Part shown: piece after piece, positions 11,348 to 22,411 of the stretch | Layout: each line of letters opens with the position of its first letter | Numbering within the stretch: the first letter of the stretch is position 1 | Assembly (NCBI GenBank): GCA_012932295.1 | Contig: JAAONU010000001.1 | Location: forward strand, 4,921,104 to 4,985,103 | DNA: 64,000 nucleotides | Direction of reading: 5' to 3' | DNA from: Cyclina sinensis | Lineage: Eukaryota; Mollusca; Bivalvia; Venerida; Veneridae | Program-made: the position numbers and the translations under genes | The notes under the pieces: generated by a model | Seen by the model: only the letters and a program-made list of their open reading frames with translations | Told to the model about the DNA's origin: nothing | The model's database searches: none

Positions 11348-11495
11348 TTACTTTCCGACCGCGCTAAAATGTTTGGGCACGAGGTTTGGAGGGCATGGTT
11401 TACTTTCATCACTTCTTAACACCCACTGATTTTCACAGTTCCTCCTAATGCTGATGCAAGCAGAATCTCCGGAGTCGATGATACGCATGACCATA
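11348..11495 (-). CDS. Gene A exon 3: C-terminal half, beta-microseminoprotein-like
   Basis: Last exon of gene A. The acceptor is CTGTTCACAG; the first base completes a codon left by exon 2 (phase 2), and the exon ends in TAA. It encodes 48 residues with three Cys (SACIS, RNCEN, KPCPP), the core ENQWVLRSDESKPCP and the C-terminus SAVGK. It aligns with gene B exon 3 (NRWVLRRNPNKRCP...MVGK) and gene C exon 3 (VQWVLKKNNNKRCP). The three Cys correspond to Cys64, Cys73 and Cys87 of mature mammalian beta-microseminoprotein, by alignment of spacing. The whole gene A product is 120 residues (28+1+42+1+48), close to the ~114-residue mammalian precursor. Confidence 0.78.
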
Positions 11496-11522
11496 CTGTG
11501 AACAGAAACGGAAGACACATTT

Positions 11523-12055
11523 CAGTACACAATAAAGTATTCAGTTCTACATAAATATAACACAATAAAGTATTCAGTTCTACATAAATATAACACAATA
11601 AAGTATTCAGTTCTACATAAATATAACACAGTAAAGTATTCAGTTCTACATAAATATAACACAATAAAGTTCTCAGTTCTATATAAATATAGCACAATAA
11701 AGCATTCAGTTCTACATAAATATAACACAACAATGTATTCAGTTCTACATAAATATAACACAGTAAAGTATTCAGTTCTACATAATAAAACATAATAAAG
11801 TATTCAGTTCTACATAAATATAACACAATAAAGTTCTCAGTTCTACATAAATATAGCACAATAGAGCATTCAGTTCTACATAAATATAACACAACAATGT
11901 ATTCAGTTCTACATAAATATAACACAGTAAAGTATTCAGTTCTACATAAATAAAACATAATAAAGTATTCAGTTCTACATAGATATAACACAATAAAGTT
12001 CTCAGTTCTACATAAATATAACACAATAAAGTATTCAGTTCTACATAAATATAAC
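11523..12055. repeat. Minisatellite, 33-bp unit, about 16 copies
   Basis: Unit ACACAATAAAGTATTCAGTT + CTACATAAATATA. 33 bp is 11 codons, so all frames without an intrinsic stop stay open; the minus-strand Leu-Cys-Arg-Thr-Glu repeat frames are artefacts of this. The array lies in gene A intron 2, only about 28 bases from the 3' splice site of exon 3. Confidence 0.92.
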
Positions 12056-12751
12056 AACTTGATGCCATTTCGACTCCAAGAGTTCTAAACAAACTACTTC
12101 TACATTACTATTGTGTCTTTTGTAAATGGCCAAAGGCAAATATTTGCTGATATGCCAATTAATGTTGAACTTGAACTTGATTATCTGAACTTTTACTTTT
12201 AAAAAGATATCGAGCATTGAATCATTTACCATTGAACTTACTTATTTGTTCTGCAATATAATTGTTTTTGTTATGTAATTAGAACTAAACAACGATTTAT
12301 AGCTTTAAACAACGGAAGTGTCTGGGGTAAATTAGCCTTAAACATCCCGTGATATCATAATGGCTGAGTAGAAATACTGACCCAGGTTTCGAACATTCTG
12401 GCAGCAAGAATACTCACAAACAAAAGGACCGAAAATGCAGATATATATTTGATAAAAAGATAAAACAGAATAGAACAGGCTGATTTGAACGAACGACAAA
12501 AACTTTATTAAGAACTGCTCCCGAATAATTGCTTCCGAATAACTGCTCCCGAATAACTGCTCCCGATAAGCGAAAGAGAAGTAATACTATTAGATATGTA
12601 GCTCAAACATCATGTCTATATGATCATTATTGTCCACAATTAGCATACTTGCAACCGAGTTTCTACGAAACTTTAAATTTTTACAGTAAAAACTTTGATT
12701 ATAGACATACTTTATGACCTGTAAAATAGATAAATGTTTAACGTAACTTAC
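12056..12751. other. Gene A intron 2, unique part
   Basis: AT-rich. It contains three short tandem copies of AACTGCTCCCGAATA near 12514-12566. No exon-like feature. Confidence 0.5.
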
Positions 12752-12881
12752 TCCTGACAGCTCAGTCCCGTGTCAGAACATACACATCTCAAACACTGGA
12801 AATTGTCTGTGTACTCATCTCCCGGCTGGAGTGTATCTTTACCATTACCGTGCTTACAGTATCTGATCAGGTTTCCATTCA
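12752..12881 (-). CDS. Gene A exon 2: five-Cys half, beta-microseminoprotein-like
   Basis: A 130-bp exon between acceptor TTTTTTGAAG and donor GGA|GTAAGT; enters phase 1, leaves phase 2. It encodes 42 residues with five Cys in the pattern C-x(n)-C-x2-C-x-C-x(n)-C (RYCKH, then FQCLRCVC, then LSCQ), plus LQPGDEY before the CxxCxC. This matches the N-terminal domain of beta-microseminoprotein (PSP94 family), where Cys18, 37, 40, 42 and 49 stand in this order. The mammalian CC pair (49-50) is a single Cys here. A von Willebrand factor C call was considered because of the CxxCxC, but exon 3 fits PSP94 and not VWC. Confidence 0.78.
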
Positions 12882-13255
12882 CTTCAAAAATAAATTAGAG
12901 AAAGATTGTTAGAAGTAAAAAACAGAAAAGGCAGCACAGAAATGGTTTCCGTCTTTTTGCTCTTCTCGTCTGCTTGATTTACTTTTTTTATTGTATGCAT
13001 CTTATTTACTGGAAAAGTTATTATGACTATAATTTTAAAATGAAATCACCACAATCTTTATTATATGCACAACTGAACATTAACTTGTAATAAAACTTAC
13101 TAAACAACCACAACTAAAATTATAAGTTGCAAGTACAGATATGTAATTTATATACTGTACTCCAAAATCTAACACAACTAGAAAGCATCTGATTAAAATG
13201 TCACAAAGCTTCACAATTCATCGTGTTAATTTACAACAGTTAACAAAATAGTTAC
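12882..13255. other. Gene A intron 1
   Basis: A 374-bp AT-rich intron with no repeats. The corresponding introns are 292 bp in gene B and 370 bp in gene C. Confidence 0.7.
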
Positions 13256-13340
13256 CTATTTTCTCACGAATAGGATCGAAGTATACAGCAGCATCTATAC
13301 AGCCAATAATCAAAACAAAAACACTAAGTATGTCTCTCAT
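13256..13340 (-). CDS. Gene A exon 1: signal peptide, beta-microseminoprotein-like
   Basis: Starts at ATG 13340 and encodes 28 residues: a short hydrophobic signal peptide (ILSVFVLIIGCIDAAV) then YFDPIREKI, leaving in phase 1 at donor ATAG|GTAACT. Gene B exon 1 has the same donor hexamer (GTAACT), the same phase and a similar short acidic N-terminus. The product is therefore predicted to be a small secreted disulfide-rich protein. In mammals the family is an abundant secretory protein of reproductive and mucosal glands; the role in molluscs is not known to me. Odd: the expected promoter position is occupied by a 68-bp minisatellite and no TATA box was seen. Confidence 0.75.
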
Positions 13341-13385
13341 GTTTGCAAACACACTGACAAACTGTTGAGGTAAACGATGTTGTTT

Positions 13386-14268
13386 ACTGTTACTTGCAAG
13401 GTTACTTGAGGCCCGCTTCAGACTTAACTAGACATGACACGTATCCAACTTTCACTGTTACTTGCATGGTTACTTGAGGCCCGCTTCCGTCTTAACTAGT
13501 TATGATACATATCCAACCTTTACTGTATCTTGCAAGGTTACTTGAGGCCCGCTTCCGTCTTAACTAGATATGATACGTATCCAACCTTTACCGTATCTTG
13601 CAAGGTTACTTGAGACCCGCTTCAGTCTTAACTAGATATGATACGTATTCAACCTTTACGGTATCTTGCAAGGTAACTTCAGGCCCGCTTCAGTCTTAAC
13701 TAGATATTATACGTATACAACTTTTACTGTATCTTGCAAGGTTACTTGAGGCCCATTTCCGTCTTAACTAGATATGATACGTATACAAAATTTACCGTAT
13801 CTTGCATGGTTACTTGAGGCCCGTTTCCGTCTTAAATAGATATGATACGTATACAACTTTTACCGTTACTTGCAAGGTAACTTGAGGCCTGCTTCCGTCT
13901 TAACTAGACATGATACGTTTCTAACTTTTACTGTTACTTGCATTGTTACTTTAGGCCCGCTTCAGTCTTAACTAGACATGATACGTTTCTAACTTTTACT
14001 GTTACTTGCATTGTTACTTGAGGCCCGCTTCAGTCTTAACTAGACATGATACGTTTCTAACTTTTACTGTTACTTGCATGGTTACTTGAGGCCCGCTTCA
14101 GTCTTAACTAGACCAGTAACGTATCCAACTTTTACTGTATCTTGCAAGGTAACTTGAGGCCCGCTTCAGTCTTAAATAGATATGATACGTATACAACTTT
14201 TACCGTTACTTGCAAGGTTACATGAGGCCCGCTTCAGTCTTAACTAGATCAGTTACGTGTCCAACTTG
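13386..14268. repeat. Minisatellite, 68-bp unit, ~13 copies, at the gene A promoter
   Basis: Unit ACTGTTACTTGCATGGTTAC, TTGAGGCCCGCTTCCGTCTT, AACTAGTTATGATACATATC, CAACCTTT. Copies differ at about 5-15% of positions. The array begins 46 bases upstream of the gene A start codon and covers the whole region where gene B carries its TATA box. Each unit contains GAGGCCCG, also present once in the gene B upstream region (23871-23878). Confidence 0.92.
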
Positions 14269-14798
14269 CTTTCTTTATTTCTCATGTTATCTATACTCTC
14301 AACGTGCCATTAAGCTGTATACAAGAAGACAATCGAGAATGTCAAACTTTGTTACCAATTTGATATTTTTCATGTTTCGTATCAATTTCCTTCGCTGTGA
14401 TCTACGCTTCATTCTGCCAGCACGAGTAAACTTAAGCTCCCAGTCAGCTATGCATGAACGTTTTGTTTTTCTTGTTTTTTAGGAAAATCATATTTAAATC
14501 ATATTTATTGTTTTGTTAAAGAAATCATATTTTACAGTACGAACAGTAAGTGCTGCGTTAAGTTTTCTAATACAACTATGGATGGTAATAGATACTTTAA
14601 CCAGGTAGATTCAGTTGACGAGGAGTAGGAGACATTCTGACTATTTCAGTCCCAGAATGTAGACACTCCTACATGTATTACTAGTTTTAAAAGTCAGACA
14701 ACTTACCGAAAAACTATGGTATAATACATTTACATTAGATACTTGTGAAAGTTCTGCATGACAAAGGAAGGAGCAATATATCACCTTTATGCTTTAGG

Positions 14799-14820
14799 CG
14801 GGGGGGGGGGGGGGGGGGGG
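14799..14820. repeat. Poly-G tract
   Basis: About 22 consecutive G on the plus strand followed by a purine-rich GAGAGAGGGAGGAGG stretch. Length is likely unstable. Confidence 0.85.
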
Positions 14821-15454
14821 AGGGGTCGAGAGAGAGGGAGGAGGAATCAAACGCGAGATTCTGTAAAGTTATTCTGTTTTAACTTTGTGATACGGGGTAA
14901 CATCTTCTGTTTGGAGACTGTACATGGTAAAATATTTATTGTTCAAAGATTGAAAAGTATCTGATCGTTTCTATTGGCATGGCCTCTCATAATGCCAGTG
15001 CTTTATTAATAAACGGATGTTACATTATCACTGCTGAAAAAGTAAACAAATTAGCCGTAGGTGTTGTTAAAAAAATGTTTATAAATAATTTGTGCAATAA
15101 ATTTGGCGACAGATGTTGGCGCTAGACAAGATGTAATGACAGAGTGAACTAACTCAGAAATAAGTCATGAGTGCGTATGGTATATGTTTATATAAAGTGT
15201 TCAAAATATGAAAAGTGAAATAAAATTGCGGTATGTTATGACGATAATTATGACGCTTATACAGAGGACTGCATAAATTAAGATGTGTCAGAAAACGTAA
15301 TGCTATTAATTAAAACAAGAAACACATTAACCAGAGTTAGTGTCTGTCATACGGATACTAGGTAAAGTGCATGATATGAAATAAATGTGTTAATGTTAGT
15401 ATAAAGCTGTTATAATAACATCTAAGATGGTTCCCTAAAATGTTGTCAAGTTTA

Positions 15455-15570
15455 GACAGCTCAATGGTTTGGGCGTTTTCTCGCAGTTTGGAGGGTCCCG
15501 GGTTCGAATCCAAGCTCAGAGCATGAGATATACTCTTGGGTTAAGACACTTAATCCATCTGTAGATAAAT
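15455..15570 (+). mobile_element. tRNA-derived SINE fragment
   Basis: GCTCAATGGTTTGGGCGTT (A-box-like) and GGGTTCGAATCC (perfect B box) about 30 bases apart, followed by TTGGGTTAAGACACTTAATC, a phrase typical of SINE bodies rather than tRNA genes. Confidence 0.6.
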
Positions 15571-16450
15571 ATCAGTAGTATAAGTTACTTGCTTTTTTCA
15601 CAATTTATTGATTTCACCATTAGTGGTATCTCGAGAGTGATGTAACTTAAGTGGAATATCAAATGCTAAAATAGTTTGTGTAATAACAGATGGTATGCGA
15701 CTTGACTCAGCGTAGTTTTGATGATGCTGTATCTTAAACAGATACTACTGACAACCTAGATACAGGGGAGGTAACTTATGAACACATCGACCGTGAGTTT
15801 GACTAGTTTATCTACTTCTAAGATTGGACACATTCTAAACCAGTATCTAAGAAAAGTCTCTTTATTTACAGAGAATCATTCTGTCAAGATCCTGTTACTA
15901 TGTAACAGTGGTTAACTCTTTGAACTGATAAGTCACTAATAGAACCTATATACAGGTTTAGGCTTTAGGGTTTAGGCTACAGTATGTTTTTGTCTCGCAA
16001 GATATATTGCCAAAGATGAACAGTAAAAGGAGATTGTGAACTGTGTTGCTAAGCTTAGTTAATGTACCTGGAAAGATTTCCATTACAAGTACAACTGATT
16101 GATAAATAATTCGTGGCTGGAATTGAAATATCAATTAAGTATATGTCTTTATGTAGTTCTAAAAAGTCTTGTAGTCATTCATATAAGAGGGGAAAATTAC
16201 GTAAGCACAGCCTTCAGGAAGATTCCAATCTAATATAATTGTCCTAATTTAAACAATTAACAAGCAAATTTGACTATTTAAAGTAAATATAATTTTATTT
16301 TCAACACAGCCGCAAGAAGATATTTGTTTCTTTAGTTGAAAGTTAGGACCAAAAATAATGTTAAAGAATCATTTTGTATTTTTCAGTAGATCACAAAGTT
16401 AATGTTTTTATGTAAACTTTCAGAGCTTCTTCTTTTCTCTAGATGTTGTG

Positions 16451-16456
16451 TTTATT
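16451..16456 (-). promoter_or_regulatory. Polyadenylation signal AATAAA, gene B
   Basis: AATAAA on the minus strand 14 bases past the gene B stop codon. Confidence 0.65.
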
Positions 16457-16470
16457 TTAATTCAAGATGT

Positions 16471-16624
16471 TTATTTTCCAACCATTGAAATATTTGTTGG
16501 TATTAGGTCTTCCGGACACCGTTTGTTGGGGTTCCTCCTAAGCACCCATCTGTTTTTACAGCCAATCTGTACACTGATACATTTGGAATCATCTGGCACG
16601 TTGATTGTGAATGCAGAAGGTAAC
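16471..16624 (-). CDS. Gene B exon 3: C-terminal half, beta-microseminoprotein-like
   Basis: Acceptor ACAAACAG|GTTACC; the first base completes the codon split at the end of exon 2 (AC+G, Thr). This gives the junction CAT-LPSAFTI, which mirrors CCTLVSTP in the mammalian protein. It encodes 50 residues with Cys in SKCIS, IGCKN and KRCPE, the core NRWVLRRNPNKRCP and the end SMVGK, then TAA. The whole product is 123 residues (31+1+40+1+50). It lies 6.65 kb from exon 2, an intron stretched by at least three pearl-like elements and a 27-bp minisatellite. The homologous intron of gene A is 1.26 kb. Confidence 0.78.
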
Positions 16625-17689
16625 CTGTTTGTAAAAGATAAACATGTATACAGTCTACGTAAGAGCCTTTGTAGCAAAATTAAACGATATGGAACACCAA
16701 ACAGAGGACAACCAGCCACCAACAGGTCGATTAGAATTTTTTATTTGGCTTATAAATTATTTAGTGTTTGTTGAGTATTTACATCTTATTTGACGCGCTT
16801 ATTTGACAGGTTATGTCAGTACTATCAATTTAGCAATTCTATAGAACGTTCTAGACGATTTTGAGTACTAATAGGTCACTGAACTTCCTTGTTTGTTGTG
16901 AAAAGTTTAAATCACGAGCCTCCCTATTGGACAAATACAATATAAGATGTAAAAAAAAAATTATACGGTACAGAACTACCACGCTCCTTCTCTTTAGTGT
17001 TTCGTATCGTTCCTTTTTGTAGGTTTCTATTTAGCTTATAACTTAGACACCGCTGAAACTTCAACATTTAAAAAAACTAAAATATTAAACCGATATCATT
17101 ATTTCATTCACACTAGTAACAAGTAAAATTATTTCATCATTTTTTTCTAACTAAGGACTAGCTTAAAAAGATAAAGCACTAAACGAGAGGGCCATGTTAG
17201 ACCTTTATCGCTCCTCTGAGTATCACCAGGTTAAACAGCAACGCCCATGAAAGAATCAATGTTGAAGTTAAAATCTGCATCCAAAATTGTATCTTCTATT
17301 CTAAAGTTCATACACACAGCTTCAAAAACAGTAATTAGGTTCAAGGTCAATTTCGACTAAGGTGAAAGTTGGCATTTATTCGAAAATTAATAGTACAGTT
17401 AAAATTTTCACATTGTAACTGCAAAATCAAGGAAGTAGGTCAGTAGTCAAGATAAATGTCGGCTAAGTTCAAAGTTCGAAATCAGCATGCATATATGTAG
17501 GTATAATTAAAATGCCCATACTATAGCTGCAAAGGCATAGATCAAGATAAAAATTGAGGTCACATAAAGATCAAACTCTAAGTGAAAAATGTTTACATGA
17601 GGATCCTTAAAATAATTCAGAGAATGATTTTTTTTTTATATTAATCTTTATAAAGAAAGTGGACACCCCCACCCACCGTCATTAACTAA
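16625..17689. other. Gene B intron 2, unique part
   Basis: No exon or clear repeat boundaries; AT-rich with short purine runs. Confidence 0.4.
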
Positions 17690-19450
17690 GGGGCAATACG
17701 AACAATCTCTATGGTCTATAGTTTCTAAAAAGAAGATTTTCAAAGATTTCTTATTTGACAAGCGACATTATTTGAAGAATCTTAGTAGAAAACCTCCAGA
17801 TGATGCTTCATGAAATATATCTTAGCTCAGGGCCTTGTGGTTTCAGTGAAGAAGATTTTCAAAGTTTTCCACATATAACTCAATGGAAATCAAAGTTTTC
17901 AATATATAACTCAATGGAAATCAAAGTTTTCCTGGGGCAGATCATTTCTGACTCGGGAACATAATTTTAACGATCTTAGTAGGGGTCTACTAGAGGACGC
18001 TACACACCAAATACCTAAACAAACTAGAACTGTGTCCATAGGACACGGATGCCCCAACTATGCATAAGTGCTCATAAACAAGAGCATGTATATCCTGTAT
18101 GTAAGATTTTTTCTGTACGTATACCTAAAATGATTTACAGGTAACCTTATGTACATGTTAAATTAAATTACAAATGTAAAATTTATATGTTCAATTATTT
18201 ATATGGTATATAGTGAAAAAATCAACAAAGGGCCATAATTCTGTTAAATATGGTCACAGCAAAAATTCCTTCTTTTACTACCATCTACACATTAAAGCTG
18301 TTCATCCCTGGAAGTTTAAGCAAAATCTGTCATCCGGTTTAAGAGGAGTTGCGTTCACAAAATTTCTATATGGTATATAGTGAAAAATCAACAAAGGGCC
18401 ATAATTCTGTTAAAGTTGGTCGCAGCAAAAATTCCTTCCTTTACTACCATCTACACATTAAGGTTGTTCATCCCTGGAAGTTTAAGCAAAATCTGCCATC
18501 CGGTTTAAGAGGAGTTGCGTTCACAAAATTTCTATATGGTATATAGTGAAAAAATCAACAAAGGGCCATAATTCTGTTAAATTTGGTCGCAGCAAAAATT
18601 CCTTCCTTAAATACCATCTACACATTAAGGTTGTTCATCCCTGGAAGTTTAAGCAAAATCTGCCATCCGGTTTAAGAGGAGTTGCGTTCACAAAATTTCT
18701 ACATAGTATATAGTGAAAAAATCAACAAAGGGCCATAATTCTGTTAAATTTGGTCGCAGCGAAAATTCCTTCCTTTACTACCATCTACACATTAAGGTTG
18801 TTCATCCCTGGAAGTTTAAGCAAAATCTGCCATCCGGTTTAAGAGGAGTTGCGTTCACAAGATTTCGGGACGTACGGACAGACGTACGGACGGACGGACG
18901 GACAGACATACGGACGGACGGACGGACAAGTGCAACGCTATATGCTCCCCACTTTTTGGGGGCATAAAAAGTGAAAAATGTTTATCAGGAAAAAAACACA
19001 GTCTCCTGTGTCAAAAAGTAGAAGAAAAGATAGCATAAATTAATTAAAATAAATTAAAAACACCACAAACAATTAACAGAAACGAGAAACCTCGCAACGG
19101 TCAGTGCCAAAACATTTACGGCCTATTGTTTCTGAAAAGAACATTTTCAAAGATTTCATATTGTACACAAATAGAACCCCTTGCGGAGTCAAATTTGACC
19201 GTAGGGATGTAATTTGAACAGTCTTGGTTGGAAAAAACCCAGATAATGCTCCATGCAAAAGATGTTAGCCCTAGGACTTGTCGTTTCAGAGAAAAAAATC
19301 AAAATTTTCTTTATATCATTCACTGGAAATCAAGTCATCCAGGCCCTAAAGGCAGAGTCATTTTCATTTATCTTAGTAGAGGTCTACTAGAGGATGTTAC
19401 CCATCATATTTCATAATATAAGGCTTGGTGGTTTCAGTAAAGAAGATTGT
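17690..19450 (+). mobile_element. Pearl-like core repeats split by a second pearl-like element
   Basis: Segments at 17690-18027 and 19090-19450 carry the same dispersed core: GGTTTCAGTGAAGAAGATTT, then TCTTAGTAGRGGTCTACTAG, then GGTGTTACxCATCA-type text. Between them lies a complete, differently sequenced element (18028-18967), annotated separately. The simplest reading is insertion of the inner element into an older one. The ends of the outer element are not resolved. Confidence 0.5.
18028..18967 (+). mobile_element. Pearl-like element with four ~170-bp cores
   Basis: The left end has a small hairpin (TGTCC-ATA-GGACA) followed by GGATGCCCC; the right end has the complementary GGGGGCAT, giving inverted subterminal repeats. 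Four tandem cores of about 170 bp run from 18198 to 18862 (TATATAGTGAAAAAATCAAC, AAAGGGCCATAATTCTGTTA). Then come ACGGACGGACGGACAGAC microsatellite copies, a 3' hairpin ATGCTCCCC-ACTTTTT-GGGGGCAT, and AAAAA. No protein is encoded: the frames across the cores and the ACGG tract simply follow the repeat. Confidence 0.7.
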
Positions 19451-19615
19451 AAACGTTTTTCATTTTTGTTGCTATGAATAGGTACACGTTTTTCCTTGCA
19501 CTCTTATATTAGTGAATGTTCAAACACTACACAATAAATAATAAACTATGTACTTAAATATGATCTGAATACAAAATGAACACATTGTTTCATGGAGTTC
19601 TTACATACAAACGTT

Positions 19616-20385
19616 TTAAGCCTAGACTGAGACTTGATAGTATTCAGCCTAAACTTGGACTTGATAGCATTAAGCCTTGACTTGGACTAAACAGTATTAA
19701 GCCTAGACCGGGACTTGATAGTATTAGGCCTAGACTGGGACTTGATAATATTAAGCCTAAACTTAGACTTCATAGTATTCAGGCTAGACTTGGACTTGAT
19801 AGTATTTAGCATTGACTGGGACATGATAATATTAAGCCTAGACTGGGACTTGATAATATTAAGCCTAAACTTAGACTTCATAGTATTCTGCCTAAACTTG
19901 GACTTGATAGTACAAGCCTAGATTTTTGACCAGATAGTATTAAGCCTTGATTGGGACTTGATAGAATTAAGCCTAGACTGGGACTTGGTAGTATCAAGCC
20001 TAGATTTTGACCTGATTGTATTAAGCCTTGACTGGGACTTGATAGTAATATGCCTAGATTTTGACCTTATAGTATTAAGCCTTGACTGGGACTTGATAGT
20101 ATCAAGCTTATATTTTGAACTGATAGTATAAAGTTTTGACTGGGACTTGATAGTATTAAGCCTAGACTTGGACTTGATAGTATCAAGCCTATATTTTGAC
20201 CTGATAGTATTAAGCCTTGACTGGGACTTGATAGTATTATGCCTAGATTTTGACCTGATCGTATTGAGCCTTGACTGGGACTTGATAGCATCAAGCCTAG
20301 ATTTTGACTTGATAGTATTAAGCCTTGACTGGGACTTGACAGTATTCAACGTAGACTTGGATCTGATAGTATTCAGTCTGTCTTA
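19616..20385. repeat. Minisatellite, 27-bp unit, about 28 copies
   Basis: Unit GTATTAAGCCTAGACTGGGA + CTTGATA, with two main variants (TAGACTGGGACTTGATA and TAGATTTTGACCTGATA) that alternate in places. 27 bp is nine codons, hence the long repeat-following frames on both strands. It lies in gene B intron 2. Confidence 0.92.
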
Positions 20386-20953
20386 ATCAAAAAAAGAAAA
20401 AGATTAAATAAAAATTATTTGATCATTCTAAAGTAGTTAATGTATAATCGTTTTGCTTCTTAATAAGAAAAGTTTCAACACTGAAATATTTTCGTCCCCT
20501 CAAAATGACTACGTATCTAAATAACTAGCAACAGTAGTATAAAAAGACAGTTCTCCATCTATCTAGTACCGGTCGCTCGTATGATCTAGGCCGTTATTTA
20601 AGGTTGTAGTGAGTAGTACCAGATACTGAGAGACATTTCAGAGACACTTGTCTTATTTTAACGACCCATTGCACAGACCAGTAAATGAAACCACGGTTAA
20701 AGTATCATTTAAAAGAGAATTATAGGTGATATAAGATTATTTATTTTGGAAATAAGGCAATATGCCAAACATACCACATACATGTAACAATATTGTAAAT
20801 GTAAGTGATTGAGCGGGGGTGGACAGCGCCCGTAAAGCACTCCAGTTTTTCGTTACCAATGGACCACTGATCCCCGTCTCAAACAAATGTTTGTGTTTCT
20901 CTACATGCTTTGTGTTCGATAGTTGTCCAAAAACAACACTCAAACGTTATTAT
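20386..20953. other. Gene B intron 2, between repeats
   Basis: No feature recognised apart from AT-rich sequence; ordinary intron. Confidence 0.4.
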
Positions 20954-21836
20954 AACAAGAGTACCGCTGGGCAGAGCATTATATGCCCGAAGGGTGTTTT
21001 TTCTAATTATGCTGCACTTGTGATATAAGGGAGGAAACGTTAGGCTTTAAAATGAAATGATTTGCTTTAACTTTTTTTACCTTTGACCTACTGCCCCCAA
21101 AATCAATAGGAGTCATTCACTCAATGTGTGCAACCATTATATGAATTTTGAAGTCTCTATGAAAACGGTTGTCGAGTTACAGAGTCTTAATGTTTCTACA
21201 CATTTAGGTCACTGTGATCTTGACCTTTGACATACTGATCCTAAAATGTATAGGGTCATCCACTCTATGTGTGCAATCATGATATAAAGTTTGAAGTCTC
21301 TACAACAAATGATTGTCAAGTTACATGGCGGAAATGGTTTTCAATGTTGAGGTCACTGTGACCTTGACATTTGACTACTGGCCCCAAAATCAATAGGGAT
21401 CATTCTTTCAATGTGTGCAACCATTATATGAATTTTCAAGTCTTTATGACAAATGGTTATCAAGTTTAAGAGTGTAAATGATTCTAAACATTTAAGTCAC
21501 GGTGACCTTGGCCTTTGACATACTGACCCCAAAATATATAGGGGTCATTCACTTAATGTGTGCAATCATGATATAAAGTTTGAAGTCTCCATAATAAATG
21601 ATTGTCAAGTTACGTGGCGGAAATGGTTTAAATGTTAAGGTCTATGTGACTTCAAAATCAATAGAGATCATCAACTCAATTAGGGCAATAATCACATGAA
21701 GGTAAAAGACTGTAGGCCAAAGAGTATTCAAGTTATCCTCCAGAAACCAAATTGCTAACGGACGGTTGGACGGACAAACGGACGGACTGACGCCCTCGAC
21801 CATTACATGATATGCCCCCTTCGGGCATATAAAAAG
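20954..21836 (+). mobile_element. Pearl-like element with ~165-bp cores
   Basis: Left end AACAAGAGTACCGCTGGGCA followed by TATATGCCCGAAGGG; the reverse complement of this, CCCTTCGGGCATATA, forms the right end. Four or so cores each read TGACCTTGACATTTGAC, CCCCAAAATCAATAGGGRTC, ATTCACTCAATGTGTGCAA. The tail is ACGGTTGGACGGACAAACGG, then the hairpin ATATGCCC-CCTTC-GGGCATAT and AAAAA. Confidence 0.7.
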
Positions 21837-22411
21837 ACGCCATTTCCTTGACAAAAAGGCATTTCCTATTTGAATTAACAGGGAACTCATATAACCAACG
21901 TCCCTATGACATTTTAGTTATTATATGTTGTGGAGGGTCATTGCACGATGCAAAAAAGCATCTCAGTCAAGAGGCATTTCTAGTTCTTTTATGTGCACAA
22001 TGTACAGCATCGATACTTTGGACTTTAGTTTAAAGACCCGTCTAAAAGACTATAAGTATGTTAGCAAAGAGTTGAGAATCAAACTTGCTATGCAAGGATC
22101 ACATGGCCTGTGCATTAGCCCTGGTCTATTACCCTGCCCCCGCTTCCCATCCCCTCACCCCCTTCAAAACTGGCCTGCTAACTAGACCTACTTGGCAGTA
22201 CTTCTTGCGCTTTTCCAGTTTAATTGACAGTAACTTATTAAGACATATCATTTATATATTGATAAGCATCGCGTGATTCTTTGGAGTGTTTATGCGATTT
22301 TATTTTTTCATTGACGTTGAGTTGCAACAGAGAACAACTGAAAATATGTTTTTAATCTGCATATTTACAATGACAGTAAAAATATTATCCAGGATTTATG
22401 CATTGAAAGAA
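21837..22411. other. Gene B intron 2, between repeats
   Basis: No exon or repeat recognised. Confidence 0.4.

Larger units (their letters stand above)
14269..16450. other. Intergenic region between genes A and B
   Basis: Contains a 22-base G run (14799-14820) and a SINE-like tRNA head near 15460. Otherwise AT-rich with no supported gene. Confidence 0.5.

Noticed and set aside
11416..12092. Leu-Cys-Arg-Thr-Glu repeat protein, 213 codons
   Set aside because: 33-bp minisatellite in an intron; no independent start, splice site or homology.
12752..12881. von Willebrand factor C domain for the CxxCxC exon
   Set aside because: The companion exon with three Cys, the exon phases and the CxTL junction in gene B fit beta-microseminoprotein better.
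19616..20385. A third foldback element
   Set aside because: All units are in one orientation; no inverted ends or target duplication.
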